From assembly GCF_015864945.1 (NCBI RefSeq), contig NZ_JADYWF010000003.1, positions 186,001-250,000 of the forward strand: a stretch of DNA of 64,000 bases. Direction: 5' to 3'. Under the pieces are notes generated by a model that was not told where the DNA came from, searched no databases, and worked only from the letters and a program-made list of their open reading frames with translations. Each line of letters begins with the position of its first letter. Position 1 is the first letter of the stretch. The position numbers were made by a program, and so were the translations under genes. The stretch comes from Salinibacterium sp. NG253. GTDB lineage: Bacteria; Actinomycetota; Actinomycetes; Actinomycetales; Microbacteriaceae. Positions 45,084 through 55,799 of this stretch are shown here, piece after piece.

Positions 45084-45956
45084 ATGAGACTCAAAAAAGG
45101 TCTGATGATTTCTGCCATCGCCGCCGTAGGCCTTCTTGGCCTCAGCGCGTGTGCAGCAGACACTTCGTCTACTACCGACACCGACATGGTCGTTCCCGAG
45201 TTTGAAGCAGGCACCACGATGGCTGACCTCGCTGAGGCAGGCACGATCACCATCGGCACCAAGTTCGACCAGCCGCTGTTCGGCCTCAAGGGTCCGTCGG
45301 GCGACCCCGTCGGATTTGACGTCGAGATTGGTAAGCTCGTTGCCGCTTCGCTCGGCATTAGCGAAGACAACATCGAGTGGGTAGAAACGGTTTCTGCCAA
45401 CCGTGAAACGTTCATTGAGAATGGCACCGTAGACATCGTGATCGCGACGTACACGATCAACGACACTCGCAAGGAAGTTATTTCCTTCGCTGGTCCTTAC
45501 TACAACGCGGGCCAGGACATTCTCGTTCTTGAAGGCAACCCTGAGGGCATCACTGGCCCCGAGGACCTCGCAGGCAAGGACGTCTGCAGCGTTGCCGGTT
45601 CCACTTCAGAGAAGAACATCGCTGAGTACGACGTCAACCTCATCACTACTGACGCTTACTCAGCATGCCTCGAGCCGCTTCGCAGCGGTAACGTGATCGC
45701 TGTCACCACTGACAACGTGATCTTGGCCGGCCTTGCCGACCAGAACCCGGGTGAGTTCGAAGTTCTGAGCAACCCGTTCACTGAGGAGCCTTACGGTATC
45801 GGTCTCGGTCATGATGACGACGAGTTCCGCGACTACATCAATGACGTTCTCGAGACCTCGTACTCCGATGGTTCATGGGATGCGGCTTGGGAATCGACTG
45901 CAGGTCAGGTCCTGAAGCTTCCGACCCCTCCTGCTGTAGACCGCTACAGCAACTAG
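45084..45956 (+). CDS. gluB: Amino-acid ABC transporter substrate-binding lipoprotein (GluB-like)
   Basis: A 290-residue extracytoplasmic binding protein. The lipobox LSAC puts the lipid-modified Cys at residue 23 after a KK-containing signal sequence. The mature part is SBP family 3: IGTKFDQPLFGLKGPSG, GFDVEIGKLVAASLGI, DIVIATYTIND, VCSVAGSTSEKN. It captures the substrate (probably glutamate) for GluCD. AAGGAG lies 6 nt before the ATG. A strong hairpin follows, probably allowing higher expression than the permease genes. Confidence 0.94.
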   Translation: MRLKKGLMISAIAAVGLLGLSACAADTSSTTDTDMVVPEFEAGTTMADLAEAGTITIGTKFDQPLFGLKGPSGDPVGFDVEIGKLVAASLGISEDNIEWVETVSANRETFIENGTVDIVIATYTINDTRKEVISFAGPYYNAGQDILVLEGNPEGITGPEDLAGKDVCSVAGSTSEKNIAEYDVNLITTDAYSACLEPLRSGNVIAVTTDNVILAGLADQNPGEFEVLSNPFTEEPYGIGLGHDDDEFRDYINDVLETSYSDGSWDAAWESTAGQVLKLPTPPAVDRYSN

Positions 45957-45963
45957 TGTGCTC

Positions 45964-45996
45964 GGTGCCCGCCTGCGACTAACGCAGGCGGGCACC
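45964..45996 (+). terminator. Intercistronic stem-loop between gluB and gluC
   Basis: GGTGCCCGCCTGCG, loop ACTAA, CGCAGGCGGGCACC: a perfect 14-bp stem starting 8 nt after the gluB stop and ending 37 nt before gluC. Because gluCD need transcription through it, it is probably an attenuator or a stabiliser of the gluAB message. Confidence 0.75.
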
Positions 45997-46033
45997 ATTC
46001 ATGCCCTATTCACTTACTTTCCAGGAGGCCCGG

Positions 46034-46702
46034 ATGGACGTCATCTCTAACGCGATCGACGCCCTTGTCGACATAACGCCGCTCTACATGCAGGGCTTTC
46101 TTTTGACACTGGCCCTGTTGGGCATTGCTGGTGTTGGGGCGTTTATTCTCGGGGTACTCATTGCGGCGATGCGCATTTCGCCGGTTCCTTCCTTGCGTGT
46201 TTTTGCAACGGTGTACACGGAGATCCTCCGTAACATTCCGCTGCTTCTGGTGCTTTTCTTTTGTGCCTTTGTGCTCCCCATCCTTGGTGTCGACCTCGAC
46301 TACTTCCTCCTAGCCGCTCTTGGCTTGACTCTGTACACCTCACCTTTCGTCGCTGAAGCGGTGCGTTCAGGGTTCAATGGTGTTCCCGTTGGCCAAGCCG
46401 AAGCCGCTCGTAGTATTGGCATGGGATTCACCCAGACGGTTGGCCTCGTAATTCTTCCTCAGGCAAGCCGCATGGTCGTTCCGCCACTTATCAACGTCTT
46501 CATTGCTTTGACCAAGAACACTTCGGTTGCCGGGGCTTTCTTTGTGAACGAACTATTCAAGGCGACCGGCGCTGCGTCCCGCGACCACGGTGACCTCGTG
46601 CTGCTCACCCTGGTGTACGCGGCAGCGCTTTATCTGGCCATTACTATTCCGCTTGGGCTCATAGCCGGAGCGATCGAGAAGAAGGTTATGGTGCTGCGAT
46701 GA
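46034..46702 (+). CDS. gluC: Amino-acid ABC transporter permease (GluC-like)
   Basis: A 222-residue permease of the HisMQ class with five or so membrane helices. The EAA coupling motif is GQAEAARSIGMGFTQTVGLVILPQA (quoted in part: AEAARSIGMGFTQTV). The early segment YTEILRNIPLLLVLFF is typical of the family. The ATG at 46034 has AGGAGG upstream; the in-frame ATG at 46001 falls between the hairpin and the binding site. It overlaps gluD (ATGA). Confidence 0.92.
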   Translation: MDVISNAIDALVDITPLYMQGFLLTLALLGIAGVGAFILGVLIAAMRISPVPSLRVFATVYTEILRNIPLLLVLFFCAFVLPILGVDLDYFLLAALGLTLYTSPFVAEAVRSGFNGVPVGQAEAARSIGMGFTQTVGLVILPQASRMVVPPLINVFIALTKNTSVAGAFFVNELFKATGAASRDHGDLVLLTLVYAAALYLAITIPLGLIAGAIEKKVMVLR

Positions 46703-47643
46703 GTGCGAGCGTGCTGTACGACGCCCCGGGTCCGAAGACTCGGCGCAATTCCGCCATCGCCTCCGTGGTCGGTGCGATTCTCATCATCGCGCTTATCGTC
46801 TGGGCGTACTTCATCTTGGCTGCGCCGCGCGTGAGCGCTAACGGCGCTGAGCAGCCGGGGCTTTTTGACCCGTCGAGAACCGACATTCTGGCTGACCCTG
46901 AAGTCTGGGGCGCGTTCGGGCGAGGCGTTGTAAACACTTTGCGGATGGCGGGAGTCGCGGCAGTGCTGGCGATCATCGTCGGAATTCTGTTTTCTTTCGG
47001 GCGCACTGCTGCCTCTAAATGGATCCGCATTCCTACGTCGATCTTGCTTGAGATCTTCCGCGGTATGCCGTTGCTGTTGCTTATTTTCTTCGTTTTCTTG
47101 ATGTTCTCTACCGGTGGTTACTGGGCCGGTGTGCTTGGTCTCGGAATCTACAATGGTGCGATCATCGGCGAAGCTCTCCGTGCCGGCATCAGTTCTTTGC
47201 CCAAGGGACAGCGTGAAGGTGGGCTGTCGATCGGCCTCACCTCGCTGCAGACCCGCTTTATCGTGGAGTTCCCGCAGGCCTTCCGCCAGATGTTGCCGAT
47301 CATTTTGGCGCAGCTTGTCGTGCTGTTGAAGGACACGTCGCTTGCGTACGTCGTTGCGTATCCCGAGCTCTCCCGCACGATCAAGGAGCTCCAGAACTTC
47401 TACGGAAGTCGCTACGTCTTCACTCTTTTCGCGGTCGGACTTGTTATCTACCTCGTCATGAACGTGACCCTGTCGTACGTTGCTCGCTACGTGGCAAAGA
47501 AGAGCGGGCCGAAGGATGGTGCGACCACTCCGGATGCTCCGAAGCAGCCGGGAGTAGATGGCACGCGTGCGATCACGATGCCACCGCGTGGTCACGCTAG
47601 CTACGGCGTCGACAATGGCAGCACTGGCGGCGGCGGGTACTAG
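46699..47643 (+). CDS. gluD: Amino-acid ABC transporter permease (GluD-like)
   Basis: A 314-residue HisMQ-class permease, longer than GluC because of an N-terminal extension with one added helix (about 18-40) and a polar C-terminal tail of 50 residues. Family motifs: LLEIFRGMPLLLLIFFVFL, and the EAA loop PKGQREGGLSIGLTSLQTRF. It forms the membrane channel with GluC. The ATG overlaps the gluC stop by 4 nt. pheS follows after 51 bp with its own promoter signal. Confidence 0.92.
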   Translation: MSASVLYDAPGPKTRRNSAIASVVGAILIIALIVWAYFILAAPRVSANGAEQPGLFDPSRTDILADPEVWGAFGRGVVNTLRMAGVAAVLAIIVGILFSFGRTAASKWIRIPTSILLEIFRGMPLLLLIFFVFLMFSTGGYWAGVLGLGIYNGAIIGEALRAGISSLPKGQREGGLSIGLTSLQTRFIVEFPQAFRQMLPIILAQLVVLLKDTSLAYVVAYPELSRTIKELQNFYGSRYVFTLFAVGLVIYLVMNVTLSYVARYVAKKSGPKDGATTPDAPKQPGVDGTRAITMPPRGHASYGVDNGSTGGGGY

Positions 47644-48734
<1,091 letters not shown>

Positions 48735-48735
<1 letters not shown>

Positions 48736-51227
48736 TGAAAATTCCCATGAGTTGGTTGCGGGAATTCGTTGAGATCCCGACAGATATCACCCACGAACAG
48801 GTTCACGCTGCGCTCGTGAAGGTTGGCTTTGAAGAAGAAGACGTCCACGGTTTCGATATCTCTGGTCCGGTAGTGGTTGGCCAGGTTCTTGAGTTCGTTG
48901 GTGAGCCCCAATCCAACGGCAAAACCATTAACTGGTGCCAGGTTGACGTTGGCGAGGCTGAGCCACGCGGCATCGTGTGTGGCGCTCACAACTTCGTTGT
49001 CGGCGACAAGGTTGTTGTCACGCTTCCCGGCTCGGTTCTTCCCGGCCCGTTCCCGATCGCTGCGCGCAAGACTTACGGTCACGTCTCCGACGGAATGATC
49101 GCGTCTACTCGCGAACTTGGTCTCGGAGACGAGCACGACGGCATCCTCGTGCTGTCTACTCTTGGTCTTGACCCTGAGGTCGGCACGAGTGCAATCGAGT
49201 TGCTCGGGCTCGACGACTTCGCCGTTGAGATCAATGTCACGCCCGACCGTGGGTATGCCATGTCGTTGCGCGGCGTTGCGCGTGAATACGCTCTCTCGAC
49301 GGGCGCAAAGTTCACCGATCCTGCCGACGCTCCCACGATCACCGAGGCGAGCGGTTTCCCCGTGGTCATCGCTGACGACGCGCCCATTCGCGGTCGCGCC
49401 GGAGTGCGCGCCTTCGTCACGCGCGTCGTGCGGAACGTGGATGTCACCAAGCCAACGCCGTCGTGGATGATCACGCGCCTGACGCTCGCCGGCATCCGCT
49501 CGATCTCGCTCACGGTAGACATCACGAACTACGTCATGCTCGAACTCGGGCAGCCGATTCACGCCTATGACCTCGACCGAGTGTCGGGCGGATTGACGGT
49601 TCGTCGCGCGAAAGCGGGGGAGACGCTCACCACCCTCGACGACAAGTCGCGCACGCTCAACCCTGAAGACCTGCTCATCACCGACGAGTCCGGTCCCATC
49701 GGCTTGGCTGGTGTCATGGGTGGAGCAAGCACTGAAATCACGGATGCCTCGACCAACGTTCTGATCGAGGCAGCCAACTTCGAACCGATCTCGATCGCGC
49801 GCACTGCTCGCCGCCACAAGCTCGGCAGCGAAGCATCACGTCGTTTCGAGCGCGGAGTCGACCCGCTAGTGGCTTCTGCGGCGGCTGCGCGCGTCGTGGA
49901 GCTTCTCGTGGAGCTGGGCGGCGGCACCGTCGATACTCTCGGCAGCGACTTACTAGCCGAGCACACCCCAGATGCTGTTGATCTGCCCGAGGGCTATGCC
50001 GAAGGCCTTATCGGCGTTCATTACTCCGCCGATGAGATCACCGACTCTCTGCAGGCTATTGGCGCCGAGGTTACTGTGACTGACACTGGCTGGAGCGTGA
50101 CACCACCGAGCTGGCGTCCCGACCTCGGCGACAAGACCACGCTCGTTGAAGAAGTTGCCCGCATCGTGGGTTACGACCGTATTCCGGCTGTGCTCCCCGT
50201 CGCTCCTCCGGGCCGCGGGCTCACTCGCGCCCAGCGCCTGCGTCGCACTGTCTCTAACAGCCTCGCGGCATCCGGCCTCACCGAGGTCTTGGCCTACCCG
50301 TTCATCTCTCAGCACTCGAACGATCTTTTTGGTTCGCCTGAAGCTGGGGGAGCGACCACGATCAAACTCGCAAATGCCTTGGACCCGGATGCCGCAACCC
50401 TGCGTCGTTCGTTGCTACCGGGCCTCGCGGCGATCGCGCACCGCAATGTCTCTCGTGGACTCACGGACCTCGCTCTCTTCGAGGTCGGGACGGTGTTCCT
50501 GCCCGAAGCAGGCCACCGTTACGGAAGCACCTCGTTGCCGCTCGGCTATGAGTTGCCCAGTGACGCCGCTCTCGCCGAACTGCGTTCGAGCATCCCGGAA
50601 CAACCGTGGCACGTTGCCGCGCTGTTCCTCGGTGATGCCGTTACGCGCCAGCCGGGTCAGCAACCACTCTCTCGCGGGCTCGCGGATGCTCTCGCCACTG
50701 TTCAGCAGCTGGCGGCGACGCTGTCCGTCGACATCGACGTCGTGACGGGAACCCATCAGGCGATGCACCCTGGTCGCACCGCCGAGCTTCGCGTGGGCGA
50801 CCACACTGTCGGCTACGCCGGCGAGTTGCTGCCGGCCCTGGCGCTTGAACTCGATTTGCCGCGTGTTGTTGCGGTGCTTGAGCTCGACCTCACCGTGCTG
50901 ATCACGAGTGCTGCTGTAGATATCGCTGCGGCTCCCATCGTGTCGTACCCGGCCGCTACGCAAGACCTGTCTCTCGTAGTGCCGGTGGCTGTTCAGGCTG
51001 GCGAGTTGTTGGCCATCATCCGCGAGGGTGCAAGCGAACTCTTGGAGAACGTGCGGCTCGTCGATGACTACCGTGGCACCGGCATCCCGGAATTGCACAA
51101 GTCGCTGACTTTTGCGCTGAGGTTCCGCGCCAGTGACCGCACGCTCACGCAGGTAGAAGCGACCGACGCGAAGAACGCTGCGGTTGCCCTTGCTGGCGAA
51201 CGAGTGGGCGCTGAACTGCGCGAGTAA
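48735..51227 (+). CDS. pheT: Phenylalanine--tRNA ligase beta subunit
   Basis: An 830-residue subunit. Domain order: tRNA-binding EMAP-like domain (about 40-150), B3/B4 editing domain (about 215-390, TPDRGYAMSLRGVAREY before it), B5 domain (about 405-475), the degenerate catalytic core, and the C-terminal FDX-ACB anticodon-binding domain (about 735-830, ending SLTFALRFRASDRTLTQVE). It is full length for the family. A terminator follows 15 nt after the stop. Confidence 0.97.
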
Positions 51228-51242
51228 CCACTAATTGGTGCG

Positions 51243-51283
51243 AAAGCCGGTTGTCTCTCGCAGAGTGGCAACCGGCTTTTTGC
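51243..51283 (+). terminator. pheST terminator
   Basis: AAAGCCGGTTG (51243-51253) pairs with CAACCGGCTTT (51269-51279), followed by TT; the loop contains a small CTCT-CGC-AGAG hairpin. A classic intrinsic terminator separating pheST from the arginine operon. Confidence 0.88.
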
Positions 51284-51317
51284 GTTTGTCGATTAGCCTG
51301 CCGCGCGCTCTGGGCAC

Positions 51318-51323
51318 TACTCT
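51318..51323 (+). promoter_or_regulatory. Leaderless -10 of the argC leader ORF
   Basis: TACTCT ends 6 nt before the GTG at 51330, predicting +1 at that G. It is the same spacing as at about twenty genes in this window and is the only promoter-like signal between the pheT terminator and argC. Confidence 0.55.
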
Positions 51324-51329
51324 AGAAAT

Positions 51330-51422
51330 GTGACCGACTTCCGCACTTGCAGCCAGCGATTCTCGCTGAGCTTTGTGGTGCCGTCTTCGCCGGTTCTCCG
51401 CGGGGCTGACGAGCGACGATAG
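51330..51422 (+). CDS. Candidate arginine leader peptide (30 codons)
   Basis: From GTG at 51330 a frame of 30 codons runs to TAG at 51420-51422. Arg codons are at positions 5, 10, 24, 29 and 30. The last two are tandem CGA CGA directly before the stop, and the peptide ends GADERR. It lies 6 nt after a TACTCT -10 signal, so it would be translated from the very 5' end of the arg mRNA. Parts of the ORF take part in the leader helices listed separately. The predicted role is to sense charged tRNA-Arg by ribosome position. No protein family is involved, and translation is not proven. Confidence 0.5.
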   Translation: MTDFRTCSQRFSLSFVVPSSPVLRGADERR

Positions 51423-51506
51423 GCGGAGTTTCGCCACAACCCACGAGGTCGTGTGTGATTCGCCGCCGCAAGTGTTCTCGATTCCGAACCCACTGAAGGT
51501 AATTCC
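51344..51506 (+). promoter_or_regulatory. Foldable argC leader RNA with alternative helices
   Basis: P1: CACTTGC (51344-51350) with GCAAGTG (51468-51474) closes the domain. P2: CAGCGA-TTC-TCGCTG (51354-51368). P3: TTGTGG (51373-51378) with CCACAA (51434-51439). P4: CTCCGC (51396-51401) with GCGGAG (51423-51428), nested in P3. A short CACG-AGGT-CGTG hairpin (51442-51453) follows. AGTGTTC (51471-51477) can instead pair with GAAC and ACT (51486-51494) to make a hairpin touching the argC ribosome binding site GAAGG (51495-51499). That excludes P1. I did not recognise a known riboswitch or T-box. Confidence 0.5.
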
Positions 51507-52553
51507 ATGTCAATTTCGGTCGCTGTGGCCGGTGCCAGCGGTTATGCCGGTGGCGAGCTTCTTCGCCTGCTGTCCACCCATCCTGAGTTCGATGTCACGA
51601 CGGTGACTGCGTTTAGTAACGCCGGTCAGCGCCTCATCGATGTGCAACCGCATTTGCGGTCTCTCGCACACCTAGTTTTTCAGCCGACGGAGCCCGAAGT
51701 GCTCGCCGGTCACGATGTTGTTTTCTTTGCGTTGCCACACGGCAAGTCGGGAGCGCTAACGGCTGAGCTCAGCCCCGACACTCTCGTCGTTGACTGTGGT
51801 GCCGATCACCGCCTCACCAGCGAAGACGACTGGGCTGCCTTCTACGGCGGCGAGTTCTACGGTGCCTGGGACTATGGGATGCCCGAACTGCTGCACGCCG
51901 CCGGGGGCACGCAACGTCAAGTCCTCGCCGGTTCGAAGCGTATTGCGGTGCCCGGCTGCAACGTGACAGCTATCACGCTGGGGCTCGCTCCCGGCATCCG
52001 TTCCTCGTTGATCGAGTCAGAAGACATCGTGGCGGTGCTTGCGGTCGGCCCTTCGGGCGCGGGGAAGAGCCTGAAGGTTAACCTGCTCGCGAGCGAAATG
52101 ATGGGCTCTGCTTCGGCGTATGCCGTTGGCGGCACTCATCGTCACACTCCGGAGATCGCGCAGAATTTGAAAGTCGCTGGCGCTTCATCGGTGACGGTGT
52201 CGTTCACTCCCGTCCTCGTGCCCATGTCACGCGGCATTCTGGCGACCTCCACTGCGAAGCTCGCTGACGGGGTCACCGCAGCCCAAATTCGGGAAGCGTG
52301 GGAGACCGCGTATGCCGACGAGCCGTTCATTCACGTCTTACCTGAGGGGCAGTTCCCGCGCACCGCTGATACGTTGGGCGCCAACACCGCCCTGATCGGG
52401 CTTGCCGTTGACGAAGCTGCGCGTCGCGTGGTCGTCGTCAGCGCAATCGACAATCTTGTCAAGGGCACCGCAGGCGCCGCCATTCAATCGACAAATATTG
52501 CGTTAGGCCTTGAGGAAACCCTCGGTCTGGCGCTGGACGGAGTAGCACCATGA
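51507..52553 (+). CDS. argC: N-acetyl-gamma-glutamyl-phosphate reductase
   Basis: A 348-residue NADPH-dependent reductase, third step of arginine synthesis. The cofactor loop [17 protein letters not shown] opens the protein. The catalytic Cys is in [17 protein letters not shown] (about residue 151). LPHGKSG and [10 protein letters not shown] are further conserved elements. It is the first gene of argCJBDFGH. GAAGG lies 7 nt before the ATG. It overlaps argJ by 4 nt. Confidence 0.97.
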   Translation: MSISVAVAGASGYAGGELLRLLSTHPEFDVTTVTAFSNAGQRLIDVQPHLRSLAHLVFQPTEPEVLAGHDVVFFALPHGKSGALTAELSPDTLVVDCGADHRLTSEDDWAAFYGGEFYGAWDYGMPELLHAAGGTQRQVLAGSKRIAVPGCNVTAITLGLAPGIRSSLIESEDIVAVLAVGPSGAGKSLKVNLLASEMMGSASAYAVGGTHRHTPEIAQNLKVAGASSVTVSFTPVLVPMSRGILATSTAKLADGVTAAQIREAWETAYADEPFIHVLPEGQFPRTADTLGANTALIGLAVDEAARRVVVVSAIDNLVKGTAGAAIQSTNIALGLEETLGLALDGVAP

Positions 52554-53701
52554 GTGTCACATCAGCCGCAGGATTCGAAGCAGCCGGGGTCGAAGCGGGG
52601 CTCAAGGCCAGTGGTGGTCTCGATGTCGCCCTCGTCGTCAACCGCGGCCCACGCTTCGATGCAGCCGCCGTATTCACGAGCAATCGTGCGCAGGCCCACC
52701 CCATCATCTGGTCCAAGCAGGTTATCGACGATGGCGTTGTCACAGCGATCGCCCTCAACTCGGGTGGAGCCAACTGCTTCACGGGCCCGCAGGGTTTTCA
52801 GGTAACGCACGCCACGGCAGAGCACGTTGCTGAAGCGCTCGGGTCATCGGCCGGCGACATCCTCGTCTGTTCGACCGGTCTTATTGGAGAACCGCTTCCG
52901 CAAGACAAGGTTCTCGCCGGGATGTCGGCAGCAATCGGAGCGCTCAGCACCGACGGGGGCCCCGATGCGTCGCTCGCCATCATGACCACCGACAGCAAGC
53001 CCAAAACTACTGTCGCGACCGGCACCGGCTACACCGTTGGCGGCATGGCCAAAGGGGCGGGGATGCTCGCGCCGGGCCTCGCGACAATGCTCGTGGTCAT
53101 CACCACTGACGCCGCTGTCGCTGCAGCCGACCTTGACGCGGCGCTGCGGGAAGCCACTCGTGTGAGTTTCGACCGTCTCGATTCGGACGGCTGCATGTCG
53201 ACCAACGACCAAGTAACGCTGATGGCGTCGGGCGCCTCAGGCGTAACTCCGGATGCAGCCGAGTTTGCCGCACTTGTCACGAGCGTCTGCAGCGATCTGG
53301 CCGAACAACTGCAGGGCGATGCTGAGGGCGCAAGCCACGACATCCGCATCGAAGTTGTGGGGGCAGTAAGCGAAGACGACGCTGTCGTAGTCGGCCGTTC
53401 GGTTGCTCGCAATAATCTCTTCAAGGCCGCGATCTTCGGCAACGATCCTAACTGGGGCCGCGTGCTTGCCGCGATCGGAACCACGGATGCTGCCTTTGAC
53501 CCCTATGCGGTCGATGTGTCGATGAATGGTGTGCGGGTCTGCCACGCGGGCGCCCCCGATCGTTCTCGCGACGAGGTGGATCTCACGGGCCGTGCTGTGC
53601 ACGTGCTGATCGATCTCGCGACGGGCGATGCCGAAGCGACCATCCTGACCAACGATCTCACGCACGATTACGTGCATGAGAACAGCGCGTACTCAAGCTG
53701 A
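52550..53701 (+). CDS. argJ: Glutamate N-acetyltransferase / amino-acid acetyltransferase
   Basis: A 383-residue enzyme that recycles the acetyl group from N-acetylornithine to glutamate and may also use acetyl-CoA. The self-cleavage site is Ala-Thr in [15 protein letters not shown] (Thr about residue 182), which becomes the nucleophile of the beta chain. [10 protein letters not shown] and [14 protein letters not shown] are substrate motifs. ATG overlaps the argC stop (ATGA), and its own stop overlaps argB (TGATG). Confidence 0.96.
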   Translation: MSVTSAAGFEAAGVEAGLKASGGLDVALVVNRGPRFDAAAVFTSNRAQAHPIIWSKQVIDDGVVTAIALNSGGANCFTGPQGFQVTHATAEHVAEALGSSAGDILVCSTGLIGEPLPQDKVLAGMSAAIGALSTDGGPDASLAIMTTDSKPKTTVATGTGYTVGGMAKGAGMLAPGLATMLVVITTDAAVAAADLDAALREATRVSFDRLDSDGCMSTNDQVTLMASGASGVTPDAAEFAALVTSVCSDLAEQLQGDAEGASHDIRIEVVGAVSEDDAVVVGRSVARNNLFKAAIFGNDPNWGRVLAAIGTTDAAFDPYAVDVSMNGVRVCHAGAPDRSRDEVDLTGRAVHVLIDLATGDAEATILTNDLTHDYVHENSAYSS

Positions 53702-54615
53702 TGCCGGCTTTTACCCACGGCGCTGAACACGAGCAGGCCATGACGAAGGCGGGAGTGCTTATTGAGGCGCTTCCGTGGTTGAAGCGTTTTCGTAACCGCA
53801 TCATTGTGGTGAAGTTTGGCGGCAACGCCATGATCAACGACGAACTGAAGCGTGCGTTCGTGCAGGACATGGTTTATCTGCGTCTTGCTGGTGTGCGCCC
53901 CGTGATTGTTCACGGTGGCGGCCCCCAGATCACCAAGGAGCTCAAGATTCGCGGTATCGAATCGGAGTTCCGTGCTGGCTACCGTGTGACGACAGAAGAG
54001 TCGATCGACGTGGTGCGCGATGTGCTCACCGATCAGGTCGGCGCTGAGCTGGTTGATCTCATCAACGAGCACGGAGATCTTGCTAACGGCATTGCCGGGC
54101 ACGAACATTCGCTGTTTATCGGTGAACGCATGATCAAAGAGATCGAGGGCAAGCGAGTTGACCTCGGGTTGGTCGGTAATGTCACCGAGGTTGATCCTCA
54201 GCGAGTGCTTGACGTCTTAGCGAGCGACAACATCCCTGTGGTATCGACACTGGCCCAAGAAGCGGGAGAGATCGCTGAAGACGCCTCTGGCCTGCTCAAC
54301 GTCAACGCGGATTCTGCGGCGGCAGCGCTAGCTATTGCGCTCGAGGCGGCCAAGCTCGTCATCCTCACGGATGTTGCCGGTCTCTACAGCGACTGGCCCA
54401 ACCGTGAGTCGCTCGTCTCGATCATCAACACTGACGAACTGCGTGAGCTGCTGCCGAGTCTGGAATCGGGCATGATCCCGAAGATGACAGCCTGCCTTGA
54501 AGCGGTAGATGCTGGCGTTCCGAAGGCCGCGATCATCGACGGTCGAGCCCCGCACTCGATCCTGCTCGAAGTATTCACGCAAGATGGAATTGGCACCGAG
54601 GTGGTACCCGCATGA
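53701..54615 (+). CDS. argB: Acetylglutamate kinase
   Basis: A 304-residue amino-acid kinase, second step of the pathway. IIVVKFGGNAM binds phosphate, VIVHGGGPQI binds ATP/substrate, FRAGYRVTTEE contacts N-acetylglutamate, and LVILTDVAGLYSDW is the nucleotide loop. The N-terminal helix before residue 25 is of the type that makes the enzyme hexameric and sensitive to arginine feedback, an inference from length. The ATG overlaps the argJ stop by one base. Confidence 0.97.
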   Translation: MPAFTHGAEHEQAMTKAGVLIEALPWLKRFRNRIIVVKFGGNAMINDELKRAFVQDMVYLRLAGVRPVIVHGGGPQITKELKIRGIESEFRAGYRVTTEESIDVVRDVLTDQVGAELVDLINEHGDLANGIAGHEHSLFIGERMIKEIEGKRVDLGLVGNVTEVDPQRVLDVLASDNIPVVSTLAQEAGEIAEDASGLLNVNADSAAAALAIALEAAKLVILTDVAGLYSDWPNRESLVSIINTDELRELLPSLESGMIPKMTACLEAVDAGVPKAAIIDGRAPHSILLEVFTQDGIGTEVVPA

Positions 54616-55799
54616 CCTGGAAAGACGACTACGCCCACCGGATGATGAACACGTTCGGTGTACCGAAGGTGGAGTTCGTGCGGGGCGAAGGCTGCACGGT
54701 CTTCGATTCCGAGGGCAAGCGTTACCTCGACTTCTTGGCTGGCATTGCGGTCAATTCACTCGGCCATAACCACCCCGCGATTGTGGGCGCGCTCAGCCGC
54801 CAAGCCAACCTCCTGCACGTCTCGAACTTCTTCGCGACCGAACCGCAACTCGCGCTCGCGGCACGACTGCTGCGCATTTCGGGTGCCGGTGACGAGGGGC
54901 GCGTGTTCTTTGCGAACTCGGGCACTGAGGCAAACGAAGCTGCCGTCAAGCTCGCTCGCCTCACCGGGCGCCCGCGCATCCTGTCGTTGATGGATTCCTT
55001 CCATGGTCGGTCTATGGGGGCTCTCTCGATCACCGGCAAGGCATCGCTGCGCGAGCCTTTTGAGCCGTTGCTTCCCAACGTCGAGCACATTGATTCCACT
55101 ATCGAGGCCCTCGAAGCTGCGATTGGACCGGATGTCTCGGCCCTCATCGTCGAGCCGATCAAGGGAGAGGCTGGGGTGCACTCGTTGCCCGCCGGCTACC
55201 TCGAAGCGGCTCGTGAATTGACGACTCAGCACGGTGTGCTGCTCATCATTGACGAGATCCAGACCGGAGCCGGACGCACAGGAGACTGGTTTGGCTTCCA
55301 AGAGAGCGGAATCGTTCCTGACGCCATCACTATGGCTAAGGGAATGGGCGGGGGAGTGCCGATCGGTGCGCTCGTGACGTTCGGGAAGGCATCCTCGCTG
55401 ATGCATCCCGGTCAGCACGGCACTACTTTTGGTGGCAACCCACTCGTGTGTGCCGTTTCGGAAGCGGTCTTGGGTCAGATTGAGTCTGACGATCTCGTGG
55501 CGAATGCCGCTCTGCGCGGTGCCGAACTGCGCACCGCGCTGGCCCGCATCGATTCTGCGTTGATCGTTGAGCTTCGCGGTCGCGGACTCCTGATCGGCAT
55601 CGGACTTGCCGAGCCTGTCGCGCAAGAGATCGTGGCGGTTGCGCTTAAGCACGGGCTGATTATCAACGTCCCCAATTCGTCGACTGTTCGACTTGCTCCG
55701 CCCCTCATCATTGGCGATGCCGAAATCGCCGAGTTCATTGACACGTTCAGCACGGTGCTGGACGAAGTGACCAACACAGCATCTACGGAGGCATCATGA
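54612..55799 (+). CDS. argD: Acetylornithine aminotransferase
   Basis: A 395-residue class III PLP aminotransferase. FFANSGTEANEAAVKLAR, IIDEIQTGAGRTG (PLP Asp) and the Schiff-base Lys in TMAKGMGGGVPIGA (about residue 249) are present, with HGTTFGGNPLVCAV after it. In actinobacteria the enzyme may also act in lysine synthesis. The ATG overlaps the argB stop and its own stop overlaps argF, so the genes are tightly coupled. Confidence 0.97.
   Translation: MTWKDDYAHRMMNTFGVPKVEFVRGEGCTVFDSEGKRYLDFLAGIAVNSLGHNHPAIVGALSRQANLLHVSNFFATEPQLALAARLLRISGAGDEGRVFFANSGTEANEAAVKLARLTGRPRILSLMDSFHGRSMGALSITGKASLREPFEPLLPNVEHIDSTIEALEAAIGPDVSALIVEPIKGEAGVHSLPAGYLEAARELTTQHGVLLIIDEIQTGAGRTGDWFGFQESGIVPDAITMAKGMGGGVPIGALVTFGKASSLMHPGQHGTTFGGNPLVCAVSEAVLGQIESDDLVANAALRGAELRTALARIDSALIVELRGRGLLIGIGLAEPVAQEIVAVALKHGLIINVPNSSTVRLAPPLIIGDAEIAEFIDTFSTVLDEVTNTASTEAS

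Noticed and set aside
51370-51440. T-box-like GTGGTGCCG in the argC leader
   Set aside because: It resembles the UGGN bulge only loosely, lacks the ACCGCG continuation and a stem I with specifier loop, and there are only about 45 nt between the predicted +1 and this element.
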